Below are positions 25,165 to 33,954 of a stretch of DNA of 64,000 nt, in pieces. Within the stretch, counting starts at the first letter, position 1; every line of letters starts with the position of its first letter. The stretch is from Carboxylicivirga longa. GTDB lineage: Bacteria > Bacteroidota > Bacteroidia > Bacteroidales > Marinilabiliaceae. The stretch covers positions 62,001-126,000 of the forward strand of contig NZ_JBNGOZ010000012.1 in NCBI RefSeq assembly GCF_050589825.1, written 5' to 3'. The notes beneath the pieces were generated by a model that was not told the DNA's origin, made no database searches, and saw nothing but the letters and a program-made list of their open reading frames with translations. The position numbers were made by a program, and so were the translations under genes.

Positions 25165-25167
25165 GGT

Positions 25168-25389
25168 ATGACATTAAAAGGTAAAGTATTTATGTGTACC
25201 ACCTTCCTGTTCATGGGGATGTTCATAGGTGGCGCGTTGGTGTATAGCTGGATGGATAGCAACAGCAACACCGGCAACCAGGTTAATGTGACCGTTGACG
25301 GTAAGGTCAAGAAAGGATCGGAAGTGAACATTGAACTGGAAAGCGACCAGGAGCAGAAAAAAGAAAAGAAATGGTGGAAGCTGTTTTAA
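25168..25389 (+). CDS. Small membrane protein, possible spanin-like
   Basis: A 73-aa protein with one hydrophobic segment (residues about 8-27, MCTTFLFMGMFIGGALVYSW) followed by a polar and charged tail ending KKEKKWWKLF. It starts 3 bp after the hydrolase gene. A lysis role is inferred from position. Confidence 0.55.
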   Translation: MTLKGKVFMCTTFLFMGMFIGGALVYSWMDSNSNTGNQVNVTVDGKVKKGSEVNIELESDQEQKKEKKWWKLF

Positions 25390-25407
25390 CCTAAAAAACT
25401 CACACGC

Positions 25408-25629
25408 ATGAGAGAGCATATTATAACTGGTTTGTTGGCTTGGCGAATCGAGATACTTGGACCCGTAACAGGCGGTAGCTTGTTCACTATATTAGCAAGT
25501 TGGGCACCGATTATTGGTTTGGGTTTTGGTTTTGTAGGGGTTATATTCGGATACCTGACTTACCGGCTTAAGCTGAAAAAAACACGGCTAGAAATGGAGA
25601 TATTACGCGCAAAATTTGAAAAAAACTAA
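25408..25629 (+). CDS. Small membrane protein, holin-like
   Basis: A 73-aa protein with a hydrophobic stretch of about 35 residues (GGSLFTILASWAPIIGLGFGFVGVIFGYLTY), enough for one or two membrane helices, and a basic C-terminal coiled helix (KLKKTRLEMEILRAKFEKN). This is the usual pattern of small class II or III holins. Last plus-strand gene of the phage. Confidence 0.6.
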   Translation: MREHIITGLLAWRIEILGPVTGGSLFTILASWAPIIGLGFGFVGVIFGYLTYRLKLKKTRLEMEILRAKFEKN

Positions 25630-25634
25630 AGTAA

Positions 25635-25663
25635 AGGCTAGCCGGTTTCGGTTAGCCTTTTTT
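25635..25663. terminator. Bidirectional terminator between lysis genes and integrase
   Basis: AGGCTA (25635-25640) pairs with TAGCCT (25653-25658), followed by a T-run on the plus strand and preceded by A's that serve the minus strand. It overlaps the integrase stop codon (25652-25654). Confidence 0.72.
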
Positions 25664-26869
25664 CATTTCATCCAGTACCTTTCTGTTTAGGTCATCCACT
25701 AGCTCCCAGTCGTAGTCGAAGTAGGTATCAGTAACAGTGGTTTTACCATGGCCGAGTGCCTGGGCGATGAGGGGCTTGCTGGCTCCTATGGGTTTCTTGG
25801 CTGCAATACCTGCCCAAGTGTGTCGTGCATGGTACATAACAAGCTCTTCAGGGATGGTGATGCCTTTAACCTGATCTTCCTCCAGCTTAGCGTTAATATC
25901 TTTCGCCAAGGTTTTCAGGTGTTTATTCATCTGCTTGGTCAGGTTTTTAAAGTTTGCGTACCGCTCCTGGTAGATGAGTAGTGCATTGAAGCCTTTTCGT
26001 TTATCAATAATGGCTTGGGCTTCGGGCTCTACTTTTATGGAATAGCGTTTGGTTGTTTTGCGCCGATCGTACTCAATGCGACCATCGTTGATGTCGGCTA
26101 TTTCGTATATGTCGCTGTTATTCATGCCAATGAGGTAGAATGAGAGCATAAAGAAATCGCGAGCCAGTGAGGTGTACTGATCCTTTGCTTCGAAATCGCG
26201 TATCAGGCGAATGGCTTCAATAGGCAATCTGAGGTTACGCGGTTGAGCTTTTGCAAATTCAAACTTTCGGAAGGGGTAGAGGTTCTGATCAATGAGCTCA
26301 TCCACATCTATTGCCCGATTGAAAAGTGCACGGATATTTCGTAAATCGATGTTGGCGGTGCCGGGCGATGTTTCTTCAATGCGCCACTCCTTAAATCGGT
26401 TCAGCCAGGGTTTATTGATTTCGGAAAACAATAAGGTGCCTTTGCTGTACTCGGTTAGGATGGTGAGTGTTGAGTTGTAGCGTTCGCGTGTTCCCTGGTT
26501 GTCGATCTTGGGAATGTAACTCTCGAAGTATGCGAGAAAATCGGCATTGTTATTAAAGGCGCTGCCCCCTTTCTTGATGTACTCTCCAATTTGCTTAGCG
26601 CTCATGTGGTCGATCTTACGCCGCTCCTCCAGTTCCTCAATGTAATCCCAGGCATCGTTGAGCTTAACCGAAAGGCTGCGATTGGTGGCTCGTACATTGT
26701 CAACTTGCGTGCATCCTCTTTTTATCTGTTCGTTGCCCCAGTACTTTTTATCAATAGCAACTTTTGTGGCTAATTCGGTATTGGTGCCTTTGTGCGAAAT
26801 AAGGATCATAATCTGGTAAAGATTATCCTTGTTTGGTTTCCGTTTTAAAATCAATCGAGCTGTGGCCAT
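25652..26869 (-). CDS. int: Tyrosine recombinase / phage integrase
   Basis: A 405-aa integrase with an N-terminal arm-binding domain, a SAM-like core-binding domain (residues about 105-200) and a catalytic domain. The catalytic residues visible are R349 in HARHTWAG, H374 in LGHG and the nucleophile Y383 in TDTYFDYDW; K274 in RKTTKR is the probable beta-turn lysine. The first catalytic arginine is missing: the aligned segment is IGMNN (N250). IntDOT-type integrases of Bacteroidota also lack it. It sits next to tRNA-Pro and points back into the phage. Confidence 0.93.
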   Translation of the reverse strand: MATARLILKRKPNKDNLYQIMILISHKGTNTELATKVAIDKKYWGNEQIKRGCTQVDNVRATNRSLSVKLNDAWDYIEELEERRKIDHMSAKQIGEYIKKGGSAFNNNADFLAYFESYIPKIDNQGTRERYNSTLTILTEYSKGTLLFSEINKPWLNRFKEWRIEETSPGTANIDLRNIRALFNRAIDVDELIDQNLYPFRKFEFAKAQPRNLRLPIEAIRLIRDFEAKDQYTSLARDFFMLSFYLIGMNNSDIYEIADINDGRIEYDRRKTTKRYSIKVEPEAQAIIDKRKGFNALLIYQERYANFKNLTKQMNKHLKTLAKDINAKLEEDQVKGITIPEELVMYHARHTWAGIAAKKPIGASKPLIAQALGHGKTTVTDTYFDYDWELVDDLNRKVLDEMKKG

Positions 26870-26951
26870 AGAAAAAAAACTAAAAAAAAACTAAATTCTA
26901 TCCGATTTCGTGGGGTAAAAAGGTACAAAAACCACCTGAAAAAAAAAGCAT

Positions 26952-26980
26952 AAAAAAAGCGACTACTAATGTAATCGCTT
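26952..26980 (-). terminator. Terminator of tRNA-Pro transcript
   Basis: AAGCGA (26957-26962) pairs with TCGCTT (26975-26980). On the minus strand the hairpin is followed by seven U (26952-26958). It follows the tRNA-Pro gene by about 20 bp. It lies between the tRNA and the integrase, so it might belong to the phage or to the host. Confidence 0.75.
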
Positions 26981-26999
26981 AATATTGAGGTTTTTACTT

Positions 27000-27077
27000 T
27001 GGTCGGGATGACAGGATTTGAACCTGCGACCCCTGGTCCCCCAGACCAGTGCGCTAACCGGGCTGCGCCACATCCCG
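27000..27077 (-). tRNA. tRNA-Pro (anticodon GGG)
   Basis: Read on the minus strand: acceptor CGGGATG pairs with CATCCCG (7 bp), D-arm GCGCAGCCCGGTTAGCGC, anticodon stem CTGGT/ACCAG with loop CTGGGGG (anticodon GGG), T-arm with loop TTCAAAT, discriminator A and an encoded CCA (27000-27002). It is the probable integration site: the integrase lies just beyond its 3' end. Confidence 0.97.
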
Positions 27078-27088
27078 TAATTGTGCTG

Positions 27089-27118
27089 CAAATATAGTCA
27101 AAATGGTTGATTACGCAA
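27089..27118 (-). promoter_or_regulatory. Bacteroidota-type promoter of tRNA-Pro
   Basis: On the minus strand TTG (27118-27116), 19 nt, then TATATTTG (27096-27089), an exact match to TAnnTTTG. The predicted start is a few bases before the tRNA. Confidence 0.68.
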
Positions 27119-27199
27119 TTCTAAAGACGAAAAAAAATCAAAAAATATTACGCATTGCATTTAGTGGTCTTTTAAGTGAGACGATTAGCAATGAATTTA

Positions 27200-27207
27200 T
27201 ATTTTTG
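27200..27207 (+). promoter_or_regulatory. Candidate -7 element before ECF sigma gene
   Basis: TATTTTTG matches TAnnTTTG; no TTG lies at the expected -33 position. Transcription from here would begin near 27214, supporting the sigma-factor start at 27236 rather than earlier in-frame ATGs. Confidence 0.35.
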
Positions 27208-27235
27208 CTTTTCTACTAATTACAGCCATACCTTA

Positions 27236-27823
27236 ATGCAGAAGGAACTTAACGATATTGAATTAATAAAAGGGATCGAAAGAGGTGATGAAGCAGCTTA
27301 TCAGGAGCTGTTCGTTCGTTATTATGCCCAATTGGTGGTGTTTGCCCGCAAGGTTGTGATAGATGATGATCTGGCGCGTGACCTAGTGCAAGATGTTATT
27401 GTTAATTTTTATGAGAAAAGGAAGGTGATTAAAATACACTCTTCCTTAAAAGCACACTTATATCAATCGGTGCGCAATCGATGTTTGAATCAGATAAAGC
27501 ACACACAGATAAGGCGCGATCACCATGCTAATATTTATCAGATTAATAAATCGGAAGAAGCCTTTGTTGATGATAAGTTGGAGGAGACCGAACTACAACA
27601 GAAAATTTACACCATTATAAAAGGTTTACCTACGCAATGTAAGCGCATTTTTGAAATGAGTCGTTTTGAAGGTGTCACGAATCAGGAGATTGCCGACCGC
27701 CTGGATTTATCGAAGCGTACGGTAGAGACGCAGATTAGTAAAGCCCTTAAAATTATGCGTAAGCACCTGGCAGCTTATCTACAGGTGTGGCTTGCTTTTG
27801 TGTGGGTGATGATAAATAAATAA
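27236..27823 (+). CDS. ECF sigma factor (FecI-like, Bacteroidota type)
   Basis: A 195-aa sigma-70 group 4 factor. Region 2 is at residues about 20-90 (YQELFVRYYAQLVVFARKVVIDDDLARDLVQDVIVNFYEK), and region 4 at about 120-175 (IIKGLPTQCKRIFEMSRFEGVTNQEIADRLDLSKRTVETQISKAL). Region 4 carries the DNA-recognising helix-turn-helix for the -35 element. It probably drives the downstream receptor genes when released by the FecR-type protein. The start at MQKELND is preferred to upstream ATGs by position of the promoter and family length. Confidence 0.9.
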   Translation: MQKELNDIELIKGIERGDEAAYQELFVRYYAQLVVFARKVVIDDDLARDLVQDVIVNFYEKRKVIKIHSSLKAHLYQSVRNRCLNQIKHTQIRRDHHANIYQINKSEEAFVDDKLEETELQQKIYTIIKGLPTQCKRIFEMSRFEGVTNQEIADRLDLSKRTVETQISKALKIMRKHLAAYLQVWLAFVWVMINK

Positions 27824-27912
27824 AAAAATGATAAAGGCAATACGTGTAAGCTATAAGAGCGTTGTCATAATTACTGACACGATGTATTTGCAAGTTTTAA
27901 AATAAGACAACC

Positions 27913-28086
27913 ATGGAATTTGTTTTTCAATTATTAGCAGATTTGCTTTCTCCGGTGGATGAGAAGCAAGTGAAGGCCGAGCAGGAAAAAATTGCACAAG
28001 AACCGGTGAAGACCACTTTGAAAGAGGAAATAAGAGAGGAAGAGGCCAGAGAGACAAACATCTTTGGAGTAATGGATTTCCATTAA
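27913..28086 (+). CDS. Small acidic hypothetical protein between sigma and anti-sigma genes
   Basis: A 57-aa frame starting MEFVFQLLADLLSPVDEK, with a hydrophobic start and a long E/K/R-rich helix. No family recognised. It lies in the 310-bp gap between the ECF sigma gene and its FecR-type partner, on the same strand. Coding is supported only by codon pattern and position. Confidence 0.4.
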   Translation: MEFVFQLLADLLSPVDEKQVKAEQEKIAQEPVKTTLKEEIREEEARETNIFGVMDFH

Positions 28087-28132
28087 GCACCGATACTTAT
28101 ATTTCAAAGAGCGTAATCTTTTGTTAGGAAGG

Positions 28133-29116
28133 ATGAATAAGCAGACAAACATGAATGAGCCGAGTAAGCATATCGATGAACTGATTGTAAAACAGCTGGT
28201 AGGTGAGTTAACGTCGGATGAAAACCAGACGCTTAATGCTTGGTTGGATGAATCAGATGAAAATACGACCTATCTGCGACAAATGGAGCGTGTGTGGGAG
28301 CAATCTCAAGGTCTTGAGGCTTTTCGCTCGGTGGATGTGATGGCTGATTTTGCGCAGTTCAAAATGCGTGTGGGCATGTCTCATAAGGGTGCGGTACTGC
28401 GGCATACGATTTTACGCATAGCAGCAGTGATGGTGCCTGCGCTTTTGCTGCTGGCTGCATACGGTTTGTACGAGCGGGTGCCCGGCTTTGGCAAGTGGGA
28501 GGCGTTTTACACTCAGGACAAGGTGGGCAATATAGTGCTGGCGGATGCCTCAGAAGTAGCCTTAAATCGTGATAGCGAGTTGCTGTTTGAAAAAGATTTT
28601 CGGGGTGATGAACGTCGTCTTCGTTTGAAGGGGGAGGCCTATTTTAAGGTGGCTAAGAATCCGGATAAACCATTTATTGTTGAGGTGGGGGATGCCCGGG
28701 TGAAAGTGTTAGGCACCGCATTTAATATTGATGAAACCAAGGAGTTAATCACCTTATCGGTAAACGAAGGGCGCGTGCTTTTTATTGGTGGCGATCAGCA
28801 GTTAGAGGTAGTAGCTGGGGAGGAAGCCCTTTTCAGCGGGGGAATGATGAAAAAACGGTCGCTTCACTCGGATAACTACATGGCTTGGAAAACCGGCACC
28901 ATCGTATTTAATAAGGCAAGCCTTAGCGAGGTGCTGAAAACGGTGCAGGATTACTTTGATGAAGTGGAATTTATTGTAAATAACGCTAGTAGATCGACCC
29001 TAAATATTACTTCACGCTTTAAAAATCCCTCTTTGGATGATGTTTTAGTGGAGCTGCGCATCCATTTCAAGAAAAAATTTGAGATTAATGATAACAAATT
29101 GATCATCTCTGATTAA
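28133..29116 (+). CDS. FecR-type anti-sigma factor
   Basis: A 327-aa protein. The cytoplasmic N-terminus (HIDELIVKQLVGELTSDENQTLNAWLDES, about 75 residues) would hold the sigma factor. A transmembrane segment lies at about 83-103 (ILRIAAVMVPALLLLAAYGL), then a periplasmic FecR domain (VALNRDSELLFEKDF, RLRLKGEAYFKVAKN, VEVGDARVKVLGTAFNI) and a C-terminal DUF4974-like domain (STLNITSRFKNPSLDDVLVEL). It would relay substrate-bound receptor signal across the inner membrane. ATG at 28133 chosen over a TTG at 28121. Confidence 0.9.
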   Translation: MNKQTNMNEPSKHIDELIVKQLVGELTSDENQTLNAWLDESDENTTYLRQMERVWEQSQGLEAFRSVDVMADFAQFKMRVGMSHKGAVLRHTILRIAAVMVPALLLLAAYGLYERVPGFGKWEAFYTQDKVGNIVLADASEVALNRDSELLFEKDFRGDERRLRLKGEAYFKVAKNPDKPFIVEVGDARVKVLGTAFNIDETKELITLSVNEGRVLFIGGDQQLEVVAGEEALFSGGMMKKRSLHSDNYMAWKTGTIVFNKASLSEVLKTVQDYFDEVEFIVNNASRSTLNITSRFKNPSLDDVLVELRIHFKKKFEINDNKLIISD

Positions 29117-29138
29117 TTTCGGAGGTGATTAATATTTT

Positions 29139-31799
29139 ATGTCAATAATCTTACAGCATACTTTTAAACGTCTTTATGTTGTTTTGCTTGTTCTACTGAT
29201 GACTGTCAGTTTGAGCGGGCAAAACGTGTTATATACCCCTGTTAACCTGTCTTCAGAAAATGTTTCTACCCATGATTTTCTGGGTGATATTGAGCAGCAA
29301 ACTGGCATTGTATTCAGTTATAGTAACCAGTTGTGTTTTCAGGATAGCATAAGTCTTATGCAACTATCAGGGACGGTACGCGAAATTCTGGATGCTTTAT
29401 TTAGTAATTGCCCTGCCGGTTATATCGTGCGTGGCAATAAAGTTATTATTCAGGTACAGGACGATGGTGATCGTAAATTTGTGATTAAAGGTTATGTGCT
29501 TGATCGTCAATCGCGCGAGGCCCTTATTCAAGCCAATATCTATGAGCCTGATCTGTTGTTGGGAACAGTCAGTAATAATTTTGGTTTCTTTAGTATTGCC
29601 ATGCCGCGGGGCTTTGTCCACCTAAGTAGTTCTTACGTGGGTTATAAAAATGCACATCACTATATGCAGCTCGAAAAGGATACTGTGCTTTACTTTATGA
29701 TGGAACCCAAAAAGGAGCTGGAGGAGATTGCCGTTGTGGGTCATCGTGTGCCGCAACAAGTTAAAAGTACGCGTACAGGTACTATCGATGTGCCCATCGA
29801 GCAGATAAAAAACGTGCCCGTGTATTTAGGAGAAGTTGATGTAGTAAAGAGTATTCAGCTATTACCCGGCATACAGAGTGGTGGTGAAGGTTTTAGTGAG
29901 TTGTACGTACGAGGTGGCGGCCCTGATCAAAACCTGGTATTGATGGATGATGTACCCATCTATAACTCCAGTCATCTGCTGGGTTTCTTCTCTATTTTTA
30001 ATGCCGATGCCGTTAATAGTGTTCGGGTTATTAAAGGGGGGTTTCCTGCGCGCTATGGCGGACGCCTATCATCGGTTGTAGATATTCGCATGTATGACGG
30101 TAATGTTCAGGAATATAAAGGAGTGGCCAGTGTGGGTTTGTTGTCCAGTAAACTAGCTGTTGAGGGACCACTCATTAAAGATAAGTCCTCATTTTCTGCC
30201 TCTTTTCGGCGCACTTATTTGGATATAATGACCAGTTTGTGGCAGATGAAGGAGGCTGATAAAAGCCGATACTATTTCTACGATTTCAATGCGAAACTTA
30301 ATTATCGCCTGTCTCATAAGGATCGGCTCCATCTCAGTGCCTATATGGGCAAGGATCAGTACGGAATTTCTTACAATGAGCAAAATATAGTTATCAATGC
30401 TCCCGAGGATGTGCCCCGACAAACTGTGAAAACCTACGATGAAAGTGATATGGGCTGGCGCAATTATGTGGGGTCAGTGCGCTGGAATCATGTGTTTGGG
30501 AATAAGATGTTTGCTAATACAACACTTACCTATAGTGATTATCGATTCTTCATTGATCAAACCTTAAACTATGTATCTAAAGATGTGTGGAATAAGGGTA
30601 GTCAAGAGTATTACAGTGGTATTCGTGATGTAAGTGCTAAAGTGGATGTGGACTATATGCCATCTGCGCGTCATTATATTCGTTTTGGCGCCAATGCCAT
30701 AGGTCATATTTTCTATCCGGGTATTGATGTTGTACTGGCTGAGATAGCCGGAGGAACACCTGTTGACACAACATTTGGTGGCACACGTATGTATCGCTCT
30801 GAATATCGCTTTTATGTGGAGGATGATTTTCATTTACTGCCCCGTCTTAAGATGAATATTGGTGGGCATTTTTCTCTTTTTCAAACCGAAAGTGATAAGT
30901 TTTACTGGTCGGCCGAACCGCGTTTGTCCGCTCGTTTTCTCATGCATGATAATTTATCGGTTAAGGCAGCTTATAGTCAGATGACACAATATATGCACCT
31001 GCTGCGTACGGCAACTGTAGCTATGCCCACCGATTTATGGTTGCCAGTGTCTGATAACATCGCGCCGATGCGAGCCTCTCAGTATGCACTGGGGCTGGAG
31101 TATGAAATCGCTAATGGTTTTAATTTATCGGTAGAATTTTATTATAAGAAGTTAAAGGATATACTGGCATATAAAGAAACGGCGGGTTATTTTGATTTCT
31201 CGTCGGACTGGCAGAGTAAGCTGACTGTTGGTAAGGGACAGTCGTATGGGGTGGAACTGCTGCTGCATCGCAAGATGGGTAATTTATCGGGCTGGTTGGG
31301 TTATACTTATTCTAAAAGTACCAATCAGTTTGATGAACTGAACAATGGACGTGAGTTTCCGGCCAACTTTGACCGTACGCATGATGTGTCACTTTATACA
31401 ACCTATAAATTTTCTGAAAAAGTAGATATGGGTGCAACCTGGACTTTTGGTACGGGTAACCCCCTTACCTTGCCCGAGAAAAAGTATTATGCACCTCCAC
31501 TCCCTACTGCTGAATCAGATAATACGGGAGGTTATAATCAGTATATTGCGGAGCGTAATAGCTATCGTATGCCCAACTTTCATCGTTTAGATGTGGGGTT
31601 TAATTTTCATAAGAAAAGGCATTGGGGTAGCCGTTTGTGGAGCGTAGGCATCATGAATACATATGGTCGTCAGAATCCTTTCTTCCTGTATTTCTCCGAT
31701 AGAGAAATTGAAGCTACCGGAGAGATTGAGCGCTCCCTTAAGCAGTTTAGTCTGTTTCCTATACCCATCCCCTATGTGCGATACACCGTGAAGTTTTAG
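29139..31799 (+). CDS. TonB-dependent receptor with STN signalling domain
   Basis: An 886-aa outer-membrane protein. Signal peptide at residues 1-27; an STN/secretin domain at about 38-110 (HDFLGDIEQQTGIVFSYSNQL), which contacts the FecR protein; a carboxypeptidase-like domain at about 113-200 (VIKGYVLDRQSREALIQANI); a plug (VDVVKSIQLLPGIQSGGEGFSELYVRGGGPDQNLVLMDDVPIY) and a beta barrel to the C-terminal aromatic residue (RYTVKF). With the sigma and anti-sigma genes upstream it forms a surface-signalling locus. The substrate is not deducible; iron chelate or peptide are possible. Confidence 0.9.
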   Translation: MSIILQHTFKRLYVVLLVLLMTVSLSGQNVLYTPVNLSSENVSTHDFLGDIEQQTGIVFSYSNQLCFQDSISLMQLSGTVREILDALFSNCPAGYIVRGNKVIIQVQDDGDRKFVIKGYVLDRQSREALIQANIYEPDLLLGTVSNNFGFFSIAMPRGFVHLSSSYVGYKNAHHYMQLEKDTVLYFMMEPKKELEEIAVVGHRVPQQVKSTRTGTIDVPIEQIKNVPVYLGEVDVVKSIQLLPGIQSGGEGFSELYVRGGGPDQNLVLMDDVPIYNSSHLLGFFSIFNADAVNSVRVIKGGFPARYGGRLSSVVDIRMYDGNVQEYKGVASVGLLSSKLAVEGPLIKDKSSFSASFRRTYLDIMTSLWQMKEADKSRYYFYDFNAKLNYRLSHKDRLHLSAYMGKDQYGISYNEQNIVINAPEDVPRQTVKTYDESDMGWRNYVGSVRWNHVFGNKMFANTTLTYSDYRFFIDQTLNYVSKDVWNKGSQEYYSGIRDVSAKVDVDYMPSARHYIRFGANAIGHIFYPGIDVVLAEIAGGTPVDTTFGGTRMYRSEYRFYVEDDFHLLPRLKMNIGGHFSLFQTESDKFYWSAEPRLSARFLMHDNLSVKAAYSQMTQYMHLLRTATVAMPTDLWLPVSDNIAPMRASQYALGLEYEIANGFNLSVEFYYKKLKDILAYKETAGYFDFSSDWQSKLTVGKGQSYGVELLLHRKMGNLSGWLGYTYSKSTNQFDELNNGREFPANFDRTHDVSLYTTYKFSEKVDMGATWTFGTGNPLTLPEKKYYAPPLPTAESDNTGGYNQYIAERNSYRMPNFHRLDVGFNFHKKRHWGSRLWSVGIMNTYGRQNPFFLYFSDREIEATGEIERSLKQFSLFPIPIPYVRYTVKF

Positions 31800-31801
31800 C
31801 C

Positions 31802-32755
31802 ATGAAGAAAAGAAGAATTTATTATCTGTTGTTTACTGTATTGGTGCTGATTGGCTGTGAAAAGGATATTGAAATTGCCCTTAATGAGCAGTCTGATAAA
31901 CTGGTGATGTACGCTTTTGTATATCCCGATAGTGCTTTGCACTTGCATCTGAGTAAAAGTCAGAATATTCTGACACCCAATGATTATCAAAAGGTAGAGA
32001 AAGGGCGATTTGAACTGGCCATTAATGATGATTACAAGGGAACCTACATTTTGCCCTCAGATACGGTGTGGAGTAGGTGGGCAGAGTTTTCTTTTAGCAG
32101 TAAGGATCGTTTGATATTCAATGCTTATGAGATTGATGGTGATACGGTTTTGGCACGTAGCTTTATTCCGCACAAAGTCAATATTTTGGCTTTGGATACA
32201 CTGTCGGTGAATGTCAATGTTGGTGAAGAGGTGGATGTACCTATGCTGCGTACCACTGTTTCGTTTAAAGATCCGGGAGATGAAAAAAATTACTATCAGC
32301 TTTATGTACTGCGCGAAGGATGGGGTGTGGAAGATGGGAAAGTTAATTATACGCGGCAAACTGTCTCGTATGCCAAAGAGGATCCTGTTTTTACGCAGGG
32401 TGAGCAGAGTGGTAGCTTGTTGCCGGGACTTGATCTTCAGGGCTTATTTGCCGATGATATTATTAACGGGCGCACGCATCCGTTAAGGCTGAACATCCCC
32501 TCGGAGTACTTTTTATTTAGTTACCATGAACAGAAAATAAAGATAACCGTTTACCTCTATCACCATACCATCGATTATTACGAGTATTTGCGATCCACCA
32601 TATTAGCTGATGGCTATGCTGGTATTTATGAAGGATTGCCGGTTTTTGAGCCTGTTAAAATTCATAGCAATGTAAAGGGTGGGCTGGGATTGGTATCCGG
32701 TATGAATTTCGACAGTGATTCGTTAGTATTTACACGTGATATAAGGCATGAATAG
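31802..32755 (+). CDS. DUF4249 lipoprotein
   Basis: A 317-aa protein with a lipoprotein signal: lipobox VLIGC with C19. The start MKKRRIYYLLFTVLVLIGCEKDIEIA and the following beta-rich domain match DUF4249, commonly encoded after STN-TonB receptors in Bacteroidota. It starts 2 bp after the receptor gene, so they are co-transcribed. It is probably a surface or periplasmic partner of the receptor; its function is unknown. Confidence 0.82.
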   Translation: MKKRRIYYLLFTVLVLIGCEKDIEIALNEQSDKLVMYAFVYPDSALHLHLSKSQNILTPNDYQKVEKGRFELAINDDYKGTYILPSDTVWSRWAEFSFSSKDRLIFNAYEIDGDTVLARSFIPHKVNILALDTLSVNVNVGEEVDVPMLRTTVSFKDPGDEKNYYQLYVLREGWGVEDGKVNYTRQTVSYAKEDPVFTQGEQSGSLLPGLDLQGLFADDIINGRTHPLRLNIPSEYFLFSYHEQKIKITVYLYHHTIDYYEYLRSTILADGYAGIYEGLPVFEPVKIHSNVKGGLGLVSGMNFDSDSLVFTRDIRHE

Positions 32756-32832
32756 TTCTACTGGTTTAATCATGAGGGTTTTTGGGGATTTTTTGGTGTG
32801 CAAAATGTCATATTTATAAGTGCGGCATATCT

Positions 32833-32864
32833 TTTGAGGAGGCGGATGGAAATTTGTAGTTTTA
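32833..32864 (+). promoter_or_regulatory. Candidate trxB promoter
   Basis: TTTG (32833-32836), 20 nt, then TAGTTTTA (32857-32864), one base off TAnnTTTG. It lies about 33 bp before the trxB start. Confidence 0.5.
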
Positions 32865-32897
32865 CGACTTATTCAGAAATAATTATATTTAGATATT

Positions 32898-33899
32898 ATG
32901 GCTCTTTTTGAAAAAATGGGAAACCTGGAGGCTCCCCAGGGGGAAAATAAGGAAATGGGAGATGTGGAAAAGGTAAAAGTATTAATTGTTGGGTCAGGAC
33001 CAGCAGGCTATACCGCGGCCATTTATGCGGCACGTGCTAACCTGAGTCCGGTTATGTACGAAGGTCTGCAGCCCGGCGGACAGCTTACTACTACCACCGA
33101 TGTTGAAAACTTCCCTGGCTATCCTGATGGTGTAACAGGGCCAGAGATGATGGAGGATCTGAAGAAGCAGGCTGCTCGTTTTGGTACCGATATTCGTTTT
33201 GGTATGGCTACGGCTGCTGATCTTAGTCAGCGTCCGTTTAAGGTTACTATTGATGGTAATAAGGTTGTTGAGGCTGAAGCCTTGATTATTGCTACAGGTG
33301 CTACAGCTAAGTATTTAGGTTTACCCGATGAAACAAAGTATGCAGGTTCTGGTGTGTCGGCCTGCGCCACTTGTGATGGATTTTTCTATCGCGGCAAAGA
33401 TGTGGCTGTGGTTGGCGGTGGTGATACGGCCCTTGAGGAGGCCATGTATTTGGCCGGCTTGTGTAAAAAGGTGTACCTGATTGTGCGTCGTGATGTATTC
33501 CGTGCCTCAAAAGTTATGCAGGAGCGCGCCCTGAAGACTCCGAACATCGAAGTACTGTGGAAGCATCAAACCAAAGGATTGTTTGGCGATGGTGTAGTAG
33601 AAGGCGCCACTTTGGTTAAGAATATGGGAACACCCGAAGAGGAGGAAGTGAAGATTAAGATCGATGGTTTCTTTCTGGGTATTGGTCATAAGCCTAACTC
33701 AGATATCTTTGCTGAATATATTGATACCAATGATGTGGGCTATATCAAGACGGTTCCCGGAACATCTAAAACAAACGTACCAGGGGTGTTTGCCTGTGGC
33801 GATGTGCAGGATGATCAGTATCGTCAGGCTGTTACGGCAGCCGGATCAGGCTGTATGGCAGCCATTGATGCCGAACGTTTCCTGGCTGAACAGGAATAA
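32898..33899 (+). CDS. trxB: Thioredoxin reductase
   Basis: A 333-aa NADPH-dependent flavoprotein that reduces thioredoxin. FAD motif GSGPAGYTAAIYAARA near residue 32, active-site CATC with C156/C159 (SGVSACATCDGFFY), NADPH motif VVGGGDTALEEA, and a C-terminal GVFACGDVQDDQYRQAVTAAGSG. There is a polar N-terminal extension of about 27 residues before the first strand, and an alternative ATG is found at residue 21. Closed by a strong terminator. Confidence 0.95.
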   Translation: MALFEKMGNLEAPQGENKEMGDVEKVKVLIVGSGPAGYTAAIYAARANLSPVMYEGLQPGGQLTTTTDVENFPGYPDGVTGPEMMEDLKKQAARFGTDIRFGMATAADLSQRPFKVTIDGNKVVEAEALIIATGATAKYLGLPDETKYAGSGVSACATCDGFFYRGKDVAVVGGGDTALEEAMYLAGLCKKVYLIVRRDVFRASKVMQERALKTPNIEVLWKHQTKGLFGDGVVEGATLVKNMGTPEEEEVKIKIDGFFLGIGHKPNSDIFAEYIDTNDVGYIKTVPGTSKTNVPGVFACGDVQDDQYRQAVTAAGSGCMAAIDAERFLAEQE

Positions 33900-33925
33900 G
33901 AATATTTTTGATTATAGATTAGAAG

Positions 33926-33954
33926 AGGGGTGGCTGCGGTCATCCCTTTTTTTT
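33926..33954 (+). terminator. Intrinsic terminator of trxB
   Basis: AGGGGTG (33926-33932) pairs with CATCCCT (33941-33947) with one G-T pair, followed by eight T. Confidence 0.72.

Larger units (their letters stand above)
1..27002. mobile_element. Prophage (siphovirus type), left end outside window
   Basis: Continuous block of phage genes: replication/recombination genes, packaging (TerS, TerL), HK97-type portal and capsid, tail tube, frameshifted tail chaperones, tape measure, fibre, lysis and integrase. It ends against the 3' end of a tRNA-Pro gene, a usual tyrosine-recombinase target. Nearly all genes are on the plus strand, except hicAB and the integrase. The left attachment site and the lysogeny repressor are not in the window. 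Structural genes are all intact, so the element may be functional. The right boundary is inferred from integrase and tRNA position; no second copy of the tRNA end is visible to fix the exact core. Confidence 0.93.
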
